Source: Armatimonadota bacterium (GTDB lineage: Bacteria > Armatimonadota > UBA5829 > JAUSEB01). Taken from it: 59,200 nt of DNA. This document shows, piece after piece, positions 41,983-50,750 of the stretch. The translations under genes were made by a program, and so were the position numbers. The stretch is from NCBI GenBank assembly GCA_030649165.1, contig JAUSGG010000259.1:1-59200 (forward strand), read 5' to 3'. Each line of letters opens with the position of its first letter. Positions within the stretch are counted from its first letter, which is position 1. Under the pieces are notes generated by a model that saw only the letters and a list, made by a program, of their open reading frames with translations, made no database searches and was not told where the DNA came from.

Positions 41983-43266
41983 ATGATATCCACTGTCGCG
42001 CCGGATAGTCCGGCTGAGAAGGCCGGAATCCGGAAAGGCGACGAGTTAATAAGCATCAACGATCGGCCTGTCCGGGACGTTATCGACTTCCGGTTTCATT
42101 CCTCGGACACGCGTCTGGACATTCGCCTGCGGCGGCGCGGGCGCGAGGTCCAGGTCCTCATCAACAAAGGCTTCGACGATTCCCTCGGCATCGACTTCAC
42201 GCGCGAACTCTTCGACGGAGTAAGGACCTGCCGCAACCGCTGCGTGTTCTGCTTCGTGGACAACCTTCCGCGTGGAATGCGGCGGTCCCTCTACATCAAG
42301 GACGACGACTACCGGCTGTCGTTCTTGCACGGCAACTTCGTCACGCTGTCGAATCTGAGCGATACGGACGTCGATCGCATCATCGAACAGGGGCTGAGTC
42401 CGCTTTACGTCTCCGTGCATGCGACCCGACCGGAGCTTCGATCCGACCTGCTCCGGCCCAGGGATTGCCCGGACATACTCCCTCTCCTGCGCAAGCTGGC
42501 CGAAGGCCGTATTCGAATGCACGCGCAGATCGTTCTCTGCCCTGGAGTCAACGACGGTGAGCATCTGGATCGGACCATCGACGATCTGGCCGAGCTGTAC
42601 CCTGCCATTCAGTCGATAGGGGTGGTTCCGGTTGGCCTGACCAAGTATACGAAAGCACAAGAATTGGGCCCGTACTCATACACATCGACGCGAGCGATCC
42701 CGCGGAAAGTGGAGGCACGGCAGCGGCGATTTCGGGAAGAGCAGGGGACGAGGCTGGTCTATGCGTCGGATGAGCTGTACCTGTCGGCGGGGCGCCGGCT
42801 TCCGGGTGCGGCGGCGTACGAAGGGTATCCACAGTATGAAAACGGCATCGGGATAGCGCGCAGTTTTGTCGATGATATGCGGAGAGTTGCCAAACGACTG
42901 CCGGCCGGCGCGCCAGATCCGGTCCACGTGGGCCTGATCACCGGGAAGCTGGCGGAACCGTTCGTCAGGGAGTTGGCGGATACGTTAAACCACGCGCGGA
43001 ATGTACGGGTTGAAGTTTATCCCGTTGTCAACGACTTCTTCGGCGATACGGTCACGGTGGCGGGCCTTTTGACGGGCCGGGACATAATCCGGCAGTTACA
43101 ACTCCTGGAGTTGCCGGAAAGGCTGTTCGTTCCGACAACAATGCTGAGGGACGACGCTTTCCTGGACGATATTACGCTCCCCCAGGTTGGCGAACATCTC
43201 GGGCGTCAAGTCATTGCCGTGAAGCCGACCCCGGGAGACCTTGCCGCCGCGCTGGGGCTTACCTAG
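41983..43266 (+). CDS. PDZ-radical SAM protein of the DUF512 family
   Basis: A 427-residue protein with an N-terminal PDZ-like domain (ISTVAPDSPAEKAGIRKGDELISIN), a Cys cluster CRNRCVFCFVD with radical-SAM-like C-x3-C-x2-C spacing, and a C-terminal DUF512 domain (VYPVVNDFFGDTVTVAGLLTGRDI). Function is not established; it is widespread in cyanobacteria and Firmicutes. It begins 15 bases after the ATPase stop, so it may belong to the same transcription unit, as possible partner for the PqqD-family protein. It ends immediately before the convergent DoxX stop. Confidence 0.88.
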   Translation: MISTVAPDSPAEKAGIRKGDELISINDRPVRDVIDFRFHSSDTRLDIRLRRRGREVQVLINKGFDDSLGIDFTRELFDGVRTCRNRCVFCFVDNLPRGMRRSLYIKDDDYRLSFLHGNFVTLSNLSDTDVDRIIEQGLSPLYVSVHATRPELRSDLLRPRDCPDILPLLRKLAEGRIRMHAQIVLCPGVNDGEHLDRTIDDLAELYPAIQSIGVVPVGLTKYTKAQELGPYSYTSTRAIPRKVEARQRRFREEQGTRLVYASDELYLSAGRRLPGAAAYEGYPQYENGIGIARSFVDDMRRVAKRLPAGAPDPVHVGLITGKLAEPFVRELADTLNHARNVRVEVYPVVNDFFGDTVTVAGLLTGRDIIRQLQLLELPERLFVPTTMLRDDAFLDDITLPQVGEHLGRQVIAVKPTPGDLAAALGLT

Positions 43267-43704
43267 CTACAACTTCCAGTGTATCAACTTGTCGATTGAC
43301 AGCTTACCGGCGCCGGAGAACACCAGCGACAGGGCAGCCGCGGCCAAAGACAGCGCGTACTCGATGCCGCCCGGCAGGAAGAACCCACCCATTTTCCAGT
43401 GCACCATAGTAACGGCGACGATCATGTTTATAAGGATCATCACCGCGGCGAATCTGGTGAAAAGGCCGAGAATCAGCAGGATTCCCCCGCCGAATTCCGC
43501 GAAAACCACCAGAACGGCCCAAAAGGTCGCTGGGACGAATCCAAGCGAGCCGACCATTTGGACGACCGCTGAAAAGCCGTGTCCTCCGAACCATCCGAAG
43601 AGTTTCTGAGAACCGTGAGCCACAAATATGATTCCGACGACGATTCTCAGCGGCAGCGGCGCCCAACCTGCCAGTTTCTCAAACAGTCTTGCCAGCATGG
43701 GCAA
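43267..43704 (-). CDS. DoxX family membrane protein
   Basis: A 145-residue protein with four membrane helices and the family motif RIVVGIIFVAHGSQKLFGWFGG. DoxX proteins associate with terminal oxidases or thiosulfate oxidation, and some take part in redox stress responses. GAGGTGATT precedes the ATG. It is convergent with the DUF512 gene, with no gap between stop codons. Confidence 0.87.
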   Translation of the reverse strand: MPMLARLFEKLAGWAPLPLRIVVGIIFVAHGSQKLFGWFGGHGFSAVVQMVGSLGFVPATFWAVLVVFAEFGGGILLILGLFTRFAAVMILINMIVAVTMVHWKMGGFFLPGGIEYALSLAAAALSLVFSGAGKLSIDKLIHWKL

Positions 43705-43784
43705 TCACCTCACTCGTGAGATAATATACCCAGTGGGGGGCATAACCAAGCAAGCGGGCGGGAAGTGGTTGGGAGAACGCAGAA

Positions 43785-43838
43785 CACGTGACGTTAAAGC
43801 GTCACGCTGCCCACTGTGAAGCATGCTGAAGCAAGCTG
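43785..43838. repeat. GTGACG/GCTTGC double-hairpin repeat, copy 1
   Basis: GTGACG-TTAAAG-CGTCAC hairpin followed by GCATGC-TGAA-GCAAGC. A close copy lies at 44575, flanking the nitroreductase gene on the other side. Confidence 0.75.
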
Positions 43839-43915
43839 CTATCCTGCGGGAACGGCCTTGGAAAACCGGCGATTCGGATTTGCGCGAAGTCAGTTCCCGC
43901 AGGCTGATCGGAAGC

Positions 43916-44413
43916 TCAACCCGTATAACGTTCCCAATGAAGGACTTCGGAGAGCGATTTCTTCGTCGGCGCCGGCTCCTCCGCGGCATGGCCGATTGCG
44001 ACGAGACTGATGAGCCCGCGGTTGGAAGGCAGCCCCAGAAGCGCGGCGATTCTCGGTCCATATTGCTTCTTGTCGCCCGCCACCCAGCACGAGCCGAGAC
44101 CGTGGGCGCGCGCGGCATTCAGGATGTTCTGCGTCGCCGCCGAGCCGTCTTCGAGGTAGTACTTAACGTCCTGGCAGAAAACAGCAATGCAGACCGACGC
44201 CTGCGCTATGAACTTGCCGTAGTCGGTAATGTCGGCGATCCGGCTGCGCGTGTTCTCGTCCGTTACAGCGATAAACTGCCACGGCTGTATGTTCATGGCA
44301 GAGGCCGCCATCCGGCCGCAGTCGACGATCTCCTCGATGACCTCTCGTGGAACCGCGCCCTCTTTATAAGCGCGTATGCTTCTCCGGGTCTTCATACACT
44401 CTACCGCGTCCAT
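43916..44413 (-). CDS. nitroreductase family protein
   Basis: A 165-residue FMN-dependent nitroreductase-like protein; KTRRSIRAYKEG and AASAMNIQPWQFIAV are the FMN-binding segments, GSCWVAGDKKQYGPRIAALLGLP the later one. It is short, as in the single-domain subgroup often seen in anaerobes, and could reduce nitro compounds or act in flavin or cobalamin metabolism. The start at 44413 follows GGGAGG; an upstream in-frame ATG has no such site. Confidence 0.85.
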   Translation of the reverse strand: MDAVECMKTRRSIRAYKEGAVPREVIEEIVDCGRMAASAMNIQPWQFIAVTDENTRSRIADITDYGKFIAQASVCIAVFCQDVKYYLEDGSAATQNILNAARAHGLGSCWVAGDKKQYGPRIAALLGLPSNRGLISLVAIGHAAEEPAPTKKSLSEVLHWERYTG

Positions 44414-44493
44414 GTTTTCGCCTCCCAAATGTGTCTGTCGGTGATGTGGAACGAATGAGTGAAATCGTTCGTCTTAATATGTGAATGCGCCGT

Positions 44494-44630
44494 AGTGTTG
44501 AGGAGCCGATTGCCGGTCGTGAGAGAAGAGCACGGCCTTCTCGCCTCCCGGCTCCTCAACCACCTCAACACTTAACACGTGACGTTAAAGCGTCACGCTG
44601 CCTACGGTAAAGCTTGCTGAAGCAAGCTGC
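44494..44630. repeat. foldback and double-hairpin repeat, copy 2
   Basis: A 12-bp perfect inverted repeat (GTTGAGGAGCCG at 44497 / CGGCTCCTCAAC at 44549) is followed by the GTGACG-TTAAAG-CGTCAC and GCTTGC-TGAA-GCAAGC hairpins (44575-44630). The gap lies between phnE and the nitroreductase gene. Confidence 0.75.
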
Positions 44631-44652
44631 AACGTGGTATTGGGCCTAACAC

Positions 44653-46008
44653 CTACACGACTCGCTCTCGGATAACCGCGCTGGCGTAGTCCATCAGCAT
44701 CACGACGATAGCGATCAGCCAGATCGCGGTCGCGGCCTTCTCCCATTGCAGTCCGTTGATATATGAGTACAGCAGGTTGCCGATGCCGCCTCCTCCCACC
44801 AGTCCGATCACCGTCGCCATGCGCACGTTTATGTCCCAGCGGTACATAGTGAACGCGATGAATTGCGGGACGACCTGCGGGACTGCTCCGAACCGGACGA
44901 CCTGCAGCCAGTTGGCGCCCGTGGACATCACGGCCTCGATAGGCCCATGCTCGACGCTCTCGATGGCTTCGGAATAGAGCTTGCCCAGCGCGCCGATTCC
45001 GTGTATGGACAAAGCCAGGGCCCCGGCCAGCGGCCCGATTCCGACGATTATCGCCATCACGACCGCGATGATCAGGGCCTCTATCGAGCGCAGTATGTTG
45101 AACGCGGATCTGGTGACGGAGTATAACAGCCAGCCCGCCGGGATTTGCGCCGCCAGGTTCCTCGCCGCCAGGAAACTTAACGGAAAGCTGATTATGAGCG
45201 CGACAGCGGTCCCGATGAACGCGAGGAAGACCGTCTCTCGCATCAGCTTCAGGCTCTGGTCGAGTGTGTCGGACATTCGCCACTGCAACAATGGCAAAGG
45301 CTTCTTGACCTCGGCCTGCACCCAATAAGATCCCGGCAGTCTGATCGGATTCGCGAACGTGACCCGGAACGCTCCGGAACGGTCGGTGGCAACATCCGCC
45401 AGTTTCTTATCGCCTCCCGCTCGCAGGTAGACCGCTCCCTGCGCGCCCGGCGCAAAACCGCGCCCTGCCGCCGTGATGCGGCCTTTGTCCGTGGGGATAA
45501 GATTGAGACGCGGTCGGCGCTTCTCGAACGTTTCCGGCCTGCCCGATACTTCCGATTTCGTAACAATAAGATTCGCGTCAGCCGTCTGCAGATCGGAGGT
45601 CCTCAGCACGTCGGGCTGCGCCAGCGCGGAAACCAGATTGCGAGCGTTGGCGAGTCCGGAGGGCAAATCGACTTGTCTAATCTGCGTTCCGATCTCGCTC
45701 AGCCGCCAGCATAAGGCCAGGTTCAGCAAGGTCAACACGACGATCGGAATCGCCGGCGAGCCGCGGCGTCCTGTCGCGAGTCCCCACGCGTCCGCGATGT
45801 TCCAAAGCCAGATGAGTATGAGCCAAAGCGACGCGGCGGGCATACCGGCCATAACCGCTACCCCGATTTGCGCCAGCAACACCGCCAGAATCGCGAGACC
45901 GCGCTTATACTGCCCGCAATAGATCTGTCCCAGTCCGGGCGCGATTGACAGGAGAGTGGCAGCGACAGGGGAACGCGCGGGTTCCGGCTTCACGGGAGAA
46001 GTCCTCAC
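44653..46008 (-). CDS. phnE: phosphonate-type ABC permease PhnE with N-terminal extension
   Basis: A 451-residue permease, longer than the usual 260-280. The C-terminal half is PhnE (EAIESVEHGPIEAVMSTGANWLQVVRFG coupling loop, six hydrophobic segments). The first 80 residues form a separate membrane module starting SIAPGLGQIYCGQYKRGLAI, as in TM2-like proteins, followed by an extracytoplasmic IG-like stretch (about 150-230). This extra part is unusual and could sense or bind substrate. The ATG overlaps the end of phnC. Confidence 0.85.
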   Translation of the reverse strand: MRTSPVKPEPARSPVAATLLSIAPGLGQIYCGQYKRGLAILAVLLAQIGVAVMAGMPAASLWLILIWLWNIADAWGLATGRRGSPAIPIVVLTLLNLALCWRLSEIGTQIRQVDLPSGLANARNLVSALAQPDVLRTSDLQTADANLIVTKSEVSGRPETFEKRRPRLNLIPTDKGRITAAGRGFAPGAQGAVYLRAGGDKKLADVATDRSGAFRVTFANPIRLPGSYWVQAEVKKPLPLLQWRMSDTLDQSLKLMRETVFLAFIGTAVALIISFPLSFLAARNLAAQIPAGWLLYSVTRSAFNILRSIEALIIAVVMAIIVGIGPLAGALALSIHGIGALGKLYSEAIESVEHGPIEAVMSTGANWLQVVRFGAVPQVVPQFIAFTMYRWDINVRMATVIGLVGGGGIGNLLYSYINGLQWEKAATAIWLIAIVVMLMDYASAVIRERVV

Positions 46009-46766
46009 GTTACCTCGACCTCCTCCGCCCCTTCGCCGTAAATCTCCTTGAACCTTGTGTCATCGATCTCATCCGGCGGGCCGTCGAATACGATTTTTCC
46101 GGCCTTGAGAGCGATCACCCGGTCAGCGTACCTGCGCGCCAGGCTCAGGAAATGCAGGCTGCAGACCACGGTGATGCCGTCCTGCTTATTCGCCTGCTCC
46201 AAATAGTCGAGGATCGAGTGCGCGGTAGCGGGATCGAGACTGGCGACAGGCTCGTCCGCCAGTATGAGCTTCGGCTTCTGCGTCAGCGCGCGCGCTATTC
46301 CGACCCGCTGCTGCTGTCCTCCGGAGAGCGTGTCAGCCCGCTGCTCGGCTTTTTCCGCAATTCCGACTCTCGTGAGATTCAGCATCGCCAGTTCCCGGTC
46401 CTTGCTCGGAAACCAGTTTATGAGGCTGAGAAATGTATCGACGTACCCGAGCCGGCCCGCCAGGGTGTTCGTCAATACAGACGATCGCTTCACGAGGTTG
46501 AACTGCTGGAAGATCATGCCTACCTGTCCGCGGATCCGACGCAGCTCTTGCCGATTGGCTGAGGTCACGTCTATGCCGTCCAGTGTGATTGTGCCACTGG
46601 TGGGCTCGATCAGCCGGTTGATGCAGCGCATCAGCGTGCTCTTGCCCGAACCAGACAGGCCGATAACAGCCAGGAACTGTCCGTCCGGCACGAGGAGGTC
46701 GATTCCATCGAGCGCGACCGTTCCGTCCGGGTACACTTTTCTAAGCTGCGCGATATCCAGCGCCAT
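46005..46766 (-). CDS. phnC: phosphonate-type ABC ATPase PhnC
   Basis: A 253-residue ATP-binding subunit: [17 protein letters not shown] Walker [16 protein letters not shown] signature, LILADEPVASLDP Walker B. It is the PhnC type, matching the adjacent PhnD- and PhnE-like genes. Eight bases separate it from phnD. Confidence 0.93.
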   Translation of the reverse strand: MALDIAQLRKVYPDGTVALDGIDLLVPDGQFLAVIGLSGSGKSTLMRCINRLIEPTSGTITLDGIDVTSANRQELRRIRGQVGMIFQQFNLVKRSSVLTNTLAGRLGYVDTFLSLINWFPSKDRELAMLNLTRVGIAEKAEQRADTLSGGQQQRVGIARALTQKPKLILADEPVASLDPATAHSILDYLEQANKQDGITVVCSLHFLSLARRYADRVIALKAGKIVFDGPPDEIDDTRFKEIYGEGAEEVEVT

Positions 46767-46773
46767 GCGGCTC

Positions 46774-47688
46774 TCAGCCCTTCTTCACCGCCTCGCTGAT
46801 GTCGAGCTTCAGCGCCCGCACCGCGTGGCGAACGGAGTCATAGTCGGAGTCTTTCGCGGGAGTGAGGTCATCGATCCCATAGAGGCTCAATACCGTTTTG
46901 CGGCCTTCCTCTGACCTGGCCACGGCCAACAACCCTTCCTTGATCTTTAGCGTCACGTCCGGCGGAAGTCCTTTTCGCACGCTCACCGTGTCATTCGGGA
47001 TGGGGTCCGTCCTGGCGATGACTCTGGTCTTGCTCATCAAATCAGGAAGGGTCCTGAGCATTCTCTCGCGAGCGTCGCTGATAGGACCGCCGTATATCGC
47101 GCCTGCGTCCACCTGTTTATTGTAGACCGCGGCAATCACGGCGTCATGGCTCCCCGCGAAGACCGTTTGGCCGAAGAACTTATCCGGGTCATATCCCTTC
47201 TTCACCAGCAATATCTTTGGATAGATACAGCCTGACGTCGAGAGTGCGTCAACGTACGCGAACCGTTTTCCCTTCAAGTCGTCCAGAGACTTGATGCCGG
47301 AATCGGCGCGGGTGATGATGAGTCCGTTGTAGCTCGCCGAACCGCCCCGAATACTCTTGAGTATCACATCCACGCCGGACTTCTGATTGGCCAACACATA
47401 AGCGAACGGCGGAAGCCATCCGACGTCCACCTGGTTCGCGCCCATTGCTTCGACCACGGCAGCGTAGCTCGTCGGCACCGATACTCTTATGGAATACCCA
47501 GTCTGCTTCTCGAGCATCTTGCCAAGCTGCTCTCCGCTTACGGCCAGCTTCTGCTGTTCGACCGAAGGCACCACGGCCATCCGTATCGGGTTGCCGGGAG
47601 TCCCTATTGCGGACTTCCCGCGCCCGCAGCCGGCGGCGATTACCAACGCCGCGACCAACGCGGCAAGATACGCGAAACGGTTTCTCAA
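46774..47688 (-). CDS. phnD: phosphonate-type ABC substrate-binding lipoprotein PhnD
   Basis: A 304-residue substrate-binding protein, anchored as a lipoprotein (LVIAAGC lipobox at the N-terminus). The body follows the PhnD fold (VPTSYAAVVEAMGANQVDVGWLPPFAYVLA, ADSGIKSLDDLKGKRFAYVD, GSHDAVIAAVYNKQVDAGAIYG). TTG 47688 is preferred since AAGGAGG lies just before it and the signal sequence begins there. No C-P lyase or phosphonatase genes are near, so the ligand could be phosphonate, phosphite or another oxyanion. Confidence 0.9.
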   Translation of the reverse strand: MRNRFAYLAALVAALVIAAGCGRGKSAIGTPGNPIRMAVVPSVEQQKLAVSGEQLGKMLEKQTGYSIRVSVPTSYAAVVEAMGANQVDVGWLPPFAYVLANQKSGVDVILKSIRGGSASYNGLIITRADSGIKSLDDLKGKRFAYVDALSTSGCIYPKILLVKKGYDPDKFFGQTVFAGSHDAVIAAVYNKQVDAGAIYGGPISDARERMLRTLPDLMSKTRVIARTDPIPNDTVSVRKGLPPDVTLKIKEGLLAVARSEEGRKTVLSLYGIDDLTPAKDSDYDSVRHAVRALKLDISEAVKKG

Positions 47689-47806
47689 CGGCCTCCTCCT
47701 TGCCCCGGAAGAACGGGATAGGTGAAAGTTCTTTCCAAGTATACTCCTTTTTCGGAGCGCCGCATTCCTTCCAGCTTTCCACGGCAAGGGCGGGGTGTAC
47801 AAGAAG

Positions 47807-47832
47807 AATGGCCCGCTGGGCCGCGGGCCATT
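47807..47832. repeat. perfect hairpin upstream of phnD
   Basis: AATGGCCCGC-TGGGCC-GCGGGCCATT, ten base pairs with a six-base loop. It lies 119 bases upstream of phnD, possibly a leader structure or operator. Confidence 0.7.
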
Positions 47833-47936
47833 AGGCTGGTAAGGAGGAAGGAAAGGATTAACTTCCACTTCTGTAGACGCGCCGCGTTGTTAAAGTGTTC
47901 CCCGAAACGTGAAAAAACATGGGGCGGGGATTTCGC

Positions 47937-47976
47937 ATCCTTCGGCAGCGTCGCTTCCGCTCTGCTACCGAAGGAT
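47937..47976. repeat. ATCCTTCGG/CCGAAGGAT inverted repeat
   Basis: ATCCTTCGG and CCGAAGGAT with an inner GGCAGCG / CTGCTAC region; same family as at 3352-3450 and 50537-50575. Confidence 0.7.
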
Positions 47977-48074
47977 CGGTAATCGCCACCCATCGGCGGG
48001 AATGGGACTGATGGGACAAATGGGACGGATAGGACCCGGCAACTGTCAACCGACAACCCTCTGACGGTTATTTA

Positions 48075-48377
48075 TAACAGTTCAGGAATAGGAATTACGT
48101 GGCGCTGAATGTTATTTCGAGCGGAGCGCCAGCATAGTCGAGAAATCTGCTTCTGTAAAGTGGCCGGAAAAAGCAGATTCCTCGTTCCTCCTAATGAAGC
48201 GCCCCGTTTCGGGATTTCCGGGTTGGGACCCGAAGCTGTCCGCTATAGCATGCGTATGACGCCCAACCCTCAAATCCCGAAACAACGGGGTGGTTCGTTT
48301 CCGAAATAACCCCGCCCGCGGGGTCGGTTGCTCGGAATGACGTTGCCCGGCAGGTACTCACCATTCCTGAACTGTTG
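48075..48377. mobile_element. MITE-like composite element, copy 4
   Basis: A 303-bp element with TAACAGTTCAGGAAT / ATTCCTGAACTGTTG ends. From the left: an AATTACGTGGCGCTGAATG end, a module reading GAGAAATCTGCTTCTGTAAAG...CCTCGTTCCTC, the TTTCGGGATTT palindrome and a GACGTTGCCCGGCAGGTACTC end. Compared with the element at 57083 the ends and first module are reversed while the palindrome keeps its orientation. Confidence 0.75.
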
Positions 48378-48386
48378 CCATCTCCG

Positions 48387-48416
48387 TTGACGACCTATTG
48401 GGCCGGCTGTTATACT
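48387..48416 (+). promoter_or_regulatory. promoter of hemL
   Basis: TTGACG, 18-base spacer, TATACT. It gives a leader of only about ten bases before the GTG at 48434. Confidence 0.6.
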
Positions 48417-48433
48417 TCCGTGGAGGTAGACCA

Positions 48434-49720
48434 GTGCGCATAGACCGTTCGCTCGACCTGTTCGCTCAGGCCAGGAATCTGATACCCGGAGGAGTCAACA
48501 GCCCCGTCCGGGCGTTCAAGTCCGTCGGCGGCAATCCGATTTTCATAGAACGCGGAGCGGGAAGCCGCATGTTTGATGTCGATGGCAACTCCTACGTAGA
48601 CTACGTCTGTTCCTGGGGACCTCTGATCCTTGGGCATGCGCATCCCCGTATTGTGCAAACGCTGAAGACCGCGGCGGAGAAGGGGACCACGTTCGGGGCC
48701 TCCACTGAGGCCGAGGTTACGCTTGCTCGCATGATCGTCGAAGCCGTCCCGTCGATTGAGATGGTCCGTCTGGTCAACTCCGGCACGGAAGCCGTGATGA
48801 GCGCGATCAGGCTTGCGCGCGGGTTTACCGGCAGGAGCAAGGTAGTAAAGTTTGAAGGCTGCTATCACGGCCACAGCGACAGCCTGCTCGCCAAAGCCGG
48901 GTCGGGCATCGCCACGCTTGGGATTCCCGACAGCGCGGGGGTCCCGGAAAACCTGACCGCGGACACCCTGACTCTGCCTTACAACGACATTCACTCCGTG
49001 CGGGATTTGCTCTCCGCTCGCGGGTCCGAGGTCGCGTGCGTCATACTGGAGCCGATCGCGGGGAACATGGGCGTAATCGCGCCAAAGCCCGGCTTTCCGC
49101 GGGGGCTGCGGGAGCTGACCCAGCGGCACGGGGCGCTGCTGATCTTCGACGAGGTCATCACCGGTTTTCGCGTGTCATACGGCGGCGCGCAGCAGTTGTA
49201 CGGGGTTAGTCCGGACCTGACCACCCTCGGCAAGATTATCGGTGGTGGGCTGCCGATGGGAGCCTACGGCGGGCGGCGGGAGATTATGGAGCGCGTGGCG
49301 CCGGTTGGGCCGGTGTACCAGGCGGGAACGCTCTCCGGTAACCCGTTGGCGGTCGCGGCAGGCATCGAAATGCTGACCCTGCTCAAGGAAGATGGCGTAT
49401 ATGCCAAACTGGAGAAGAGCGGCGAGGCTCTTGGGCGAGGACTGTCGAGCGCCGCGGAGAAATGCGGCGTTCCCGCCACACTGAACCGCGTCGGCTCCAT
49501 GATGACGGCTTTCTTTACAGACACGGAAGTCATCGACTACGCAAGCGCAAAGACGTCAGACGTGTCGATGTATGCACAGTTCTTTACCGGAATGCTCGAA
49601 AGAGGGTTCTACTTCGCGCCATCGCAGTTCGAAGCGGCGTTCGTCTCAACCGCGCATTCCGACGCGGATATCGCTGGTACAATAGCCGCGGCGGAGCAAG
49701 TCCTGGCAGACATCGGATAA
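48434..49720 (+). CDS. hemL: glutamate-1-semialdehyde 2,1-aminomutase
   Basis: HemL, 428 residues, the PLP enzyme that makes 5-aminolevulinate in the C5 pathway of tetrapyrrole synthesis. Typical motifs: [72 protein letters not shown], and the PLP lysine in [20 protein letters not shown] 48434 follows GGAGG by seven bases. It is a single gene; no other hem genes are here. Its product supports both heme and the cobalamin needed by the radical SAM proteins. Confidence 0.96.
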   Translation: MRIDRSLDLFAQARNLIPGGVNSPVRAFKSVGGNPIFIERGAGSRMFDVDGNSYVDYVCSWGPLILGHAHPRIVQTLKTAAEKGTTFGASTEAEVTLARMIVEAVPSIEMVRLVNSGTEAVMSAIRLARGFTGRSKVVKFEGCYHGHSDSLLAKAGSGIATLGIPDSAGVPENLTADTLTLPYNDIHSVRDLLSARGSEVACVILEPIAGNMGVIAPKPGFPRGLRELTQRHGALLIFDEVITGFRVSYGGAQQLYGVSPDLTTLGKIIGGGLPMGAYGGRREIMERVAPVGPVYQAGTLSGNPLAVAAGIEMLTLLKEDGVYAKLEKSGEALGRGLSSAAEKCGVPATLNRVGSMMTAFFTDTEVIDYASAKTSDVSMYAQFFTGMLERGFYFAPSQFEAAFVSTAHSDADIAGTIAAAEQVLADIG

Positions 49721-49737
49721 AGTCGAGACACTGTTTG

Positions 49738-49912
49738 AACCTCCCCCTAACCCCCTCCTGAAAGGAGGGGGGATTTGCTCCCTCTCCTCTTAGGAGAGGG
49801 CTGGGGTGAGGTCTTGCTGGGACTGGACTTTATCCGGCGGCTGGGACGAACCACTAACCGCTAACCACGAACTACCAACTACCAACCATCAACCACCAAC
49901 TACTAACTACAT
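49738..49912. repeat. palindromes and ACCAACCAAC tract
   Basis: GGAGGGG and GAGAGGG palindromes (49738-49813) followed by about eight imperfect CTAACCAC/ACCAACC units (49850-49912). Non-coding gap 49721-49974. Confidence 0.75.
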
Positions 49913-49974
49913 CCTGGTTTAGTACTGCTGAGGCTGGGTATGATCATCACAGATTGTGCACGGGAGGAATTCCT

Positions 49975-50511
49975 ATGTCCCAGATTGCCGACGATGCCAG
50001 GCAAGTCCTGGAGATGGCGCTGCAGAACGAGCTGAAGGGTCGAGAGATTCTCGAACAAGCCAAAGAGAACGTCGAAAATCCTCTGGCCAAGGCCACGTTT
50101 GACTTTCTGGCACACGAAGAGGACAAGCACATCGCGATCATCAAACAGTTCGCCTCCGGGTTGACCGGTGAGCAAGAGCTGGACATGGCCGAGTTGACGA
50201 CGCTGACGACGCCGGAAGCGAAACAGCGCATAAGGAGCATTTTTGAACGCTTCCGTGTGGCGTTTGAGGAGGTTTCGGCAACCGACCAGCCGCGCCTGGA
50301 AGCATACCGGGTTGCGATGGATATGGAGCGCGCGGGCCACGACTTCTACAAGAGGGCGGCCCTCCAAGCATCCGATGAGAAGTCGAGGCGGCTTTACGAG
50401 TTCCTCGCCGGGGAAGAGATCAAGCATTTCGAGCTGATCCAGGACACGCACGATTTTCTGCAGCAGCCGGATGCTCTGTTGGCGGTCGAAGAGCGATGGA
50501 TGCAGGTTTAG
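49975..50511 (+). CDS. ferritin-like (rubrerythrin-type) protein
   Basis: A 178-residue four-helix protein of the ferritin superfamily. E-x-x-H-type ligands are seen in FDFLAHEEDKHIAII and FLAGEEIKHFELI, with partner Glu in MALQNELKGREIL and MDMERAGHDFYK, forming a two-helix-pair di-iron site. There is no rubredoxin domain. Likely roles are peroxide reduction or iron handling in an organism sensitive to oxygen. The ATG at 49975 follows GGGAGG. Confidence 0.85.
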   Translation: MSQIADDARQVLEMALQNELKGREILEQAKENVENPLAKATFDFLAHEEDKHIAIIKQFASGLTGEQELDMAELTTLTTPEAKQRIRSIFERFRVAFEEVSATDQPRLEAYRVAMDMERAGHDFYKRAALQASDEKSRRLYEFLAGEEIKHFELIQDTHDFLQQPDALLAVEERWMQV

Positions 50512-50536
50512 CCTGCTTGGCAGGTTAGTTGCCTAC

Positions 50537-50640
50537 TTCGGCAGCGTCGCCGGCGCTCTGCTACCGAAGGATCGGGAAGTCTATTTGCCGCGCATAACCC
50601 CACCCCAGCCCTCCCCTGAATGGGGATGGGGCAGGTTGTC
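50537..50640. repeat. CTTCGGCAGCG hairpin and GGGGATGGGG palindrome
   Basis: CTTCGGCAGCGTCGC...GCTCTGCTACCGAAGGATCGG inverted repeat, then CCAGCCCTCCCC / GGGGATGGGGCAGG. The gap 50512-50750 holds no gene. Confidence 0.7.
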
Positions 50641-50750
50641 TTATAACCTTCTAACTTTTAACTTCTAATCACTCTACATCTACGTTTCACTTAGGTCCTA
50701 GCAAGGGTACATGCAGAACAGATTGACTGCTCGTTTGGAGGCTGGGTCCA

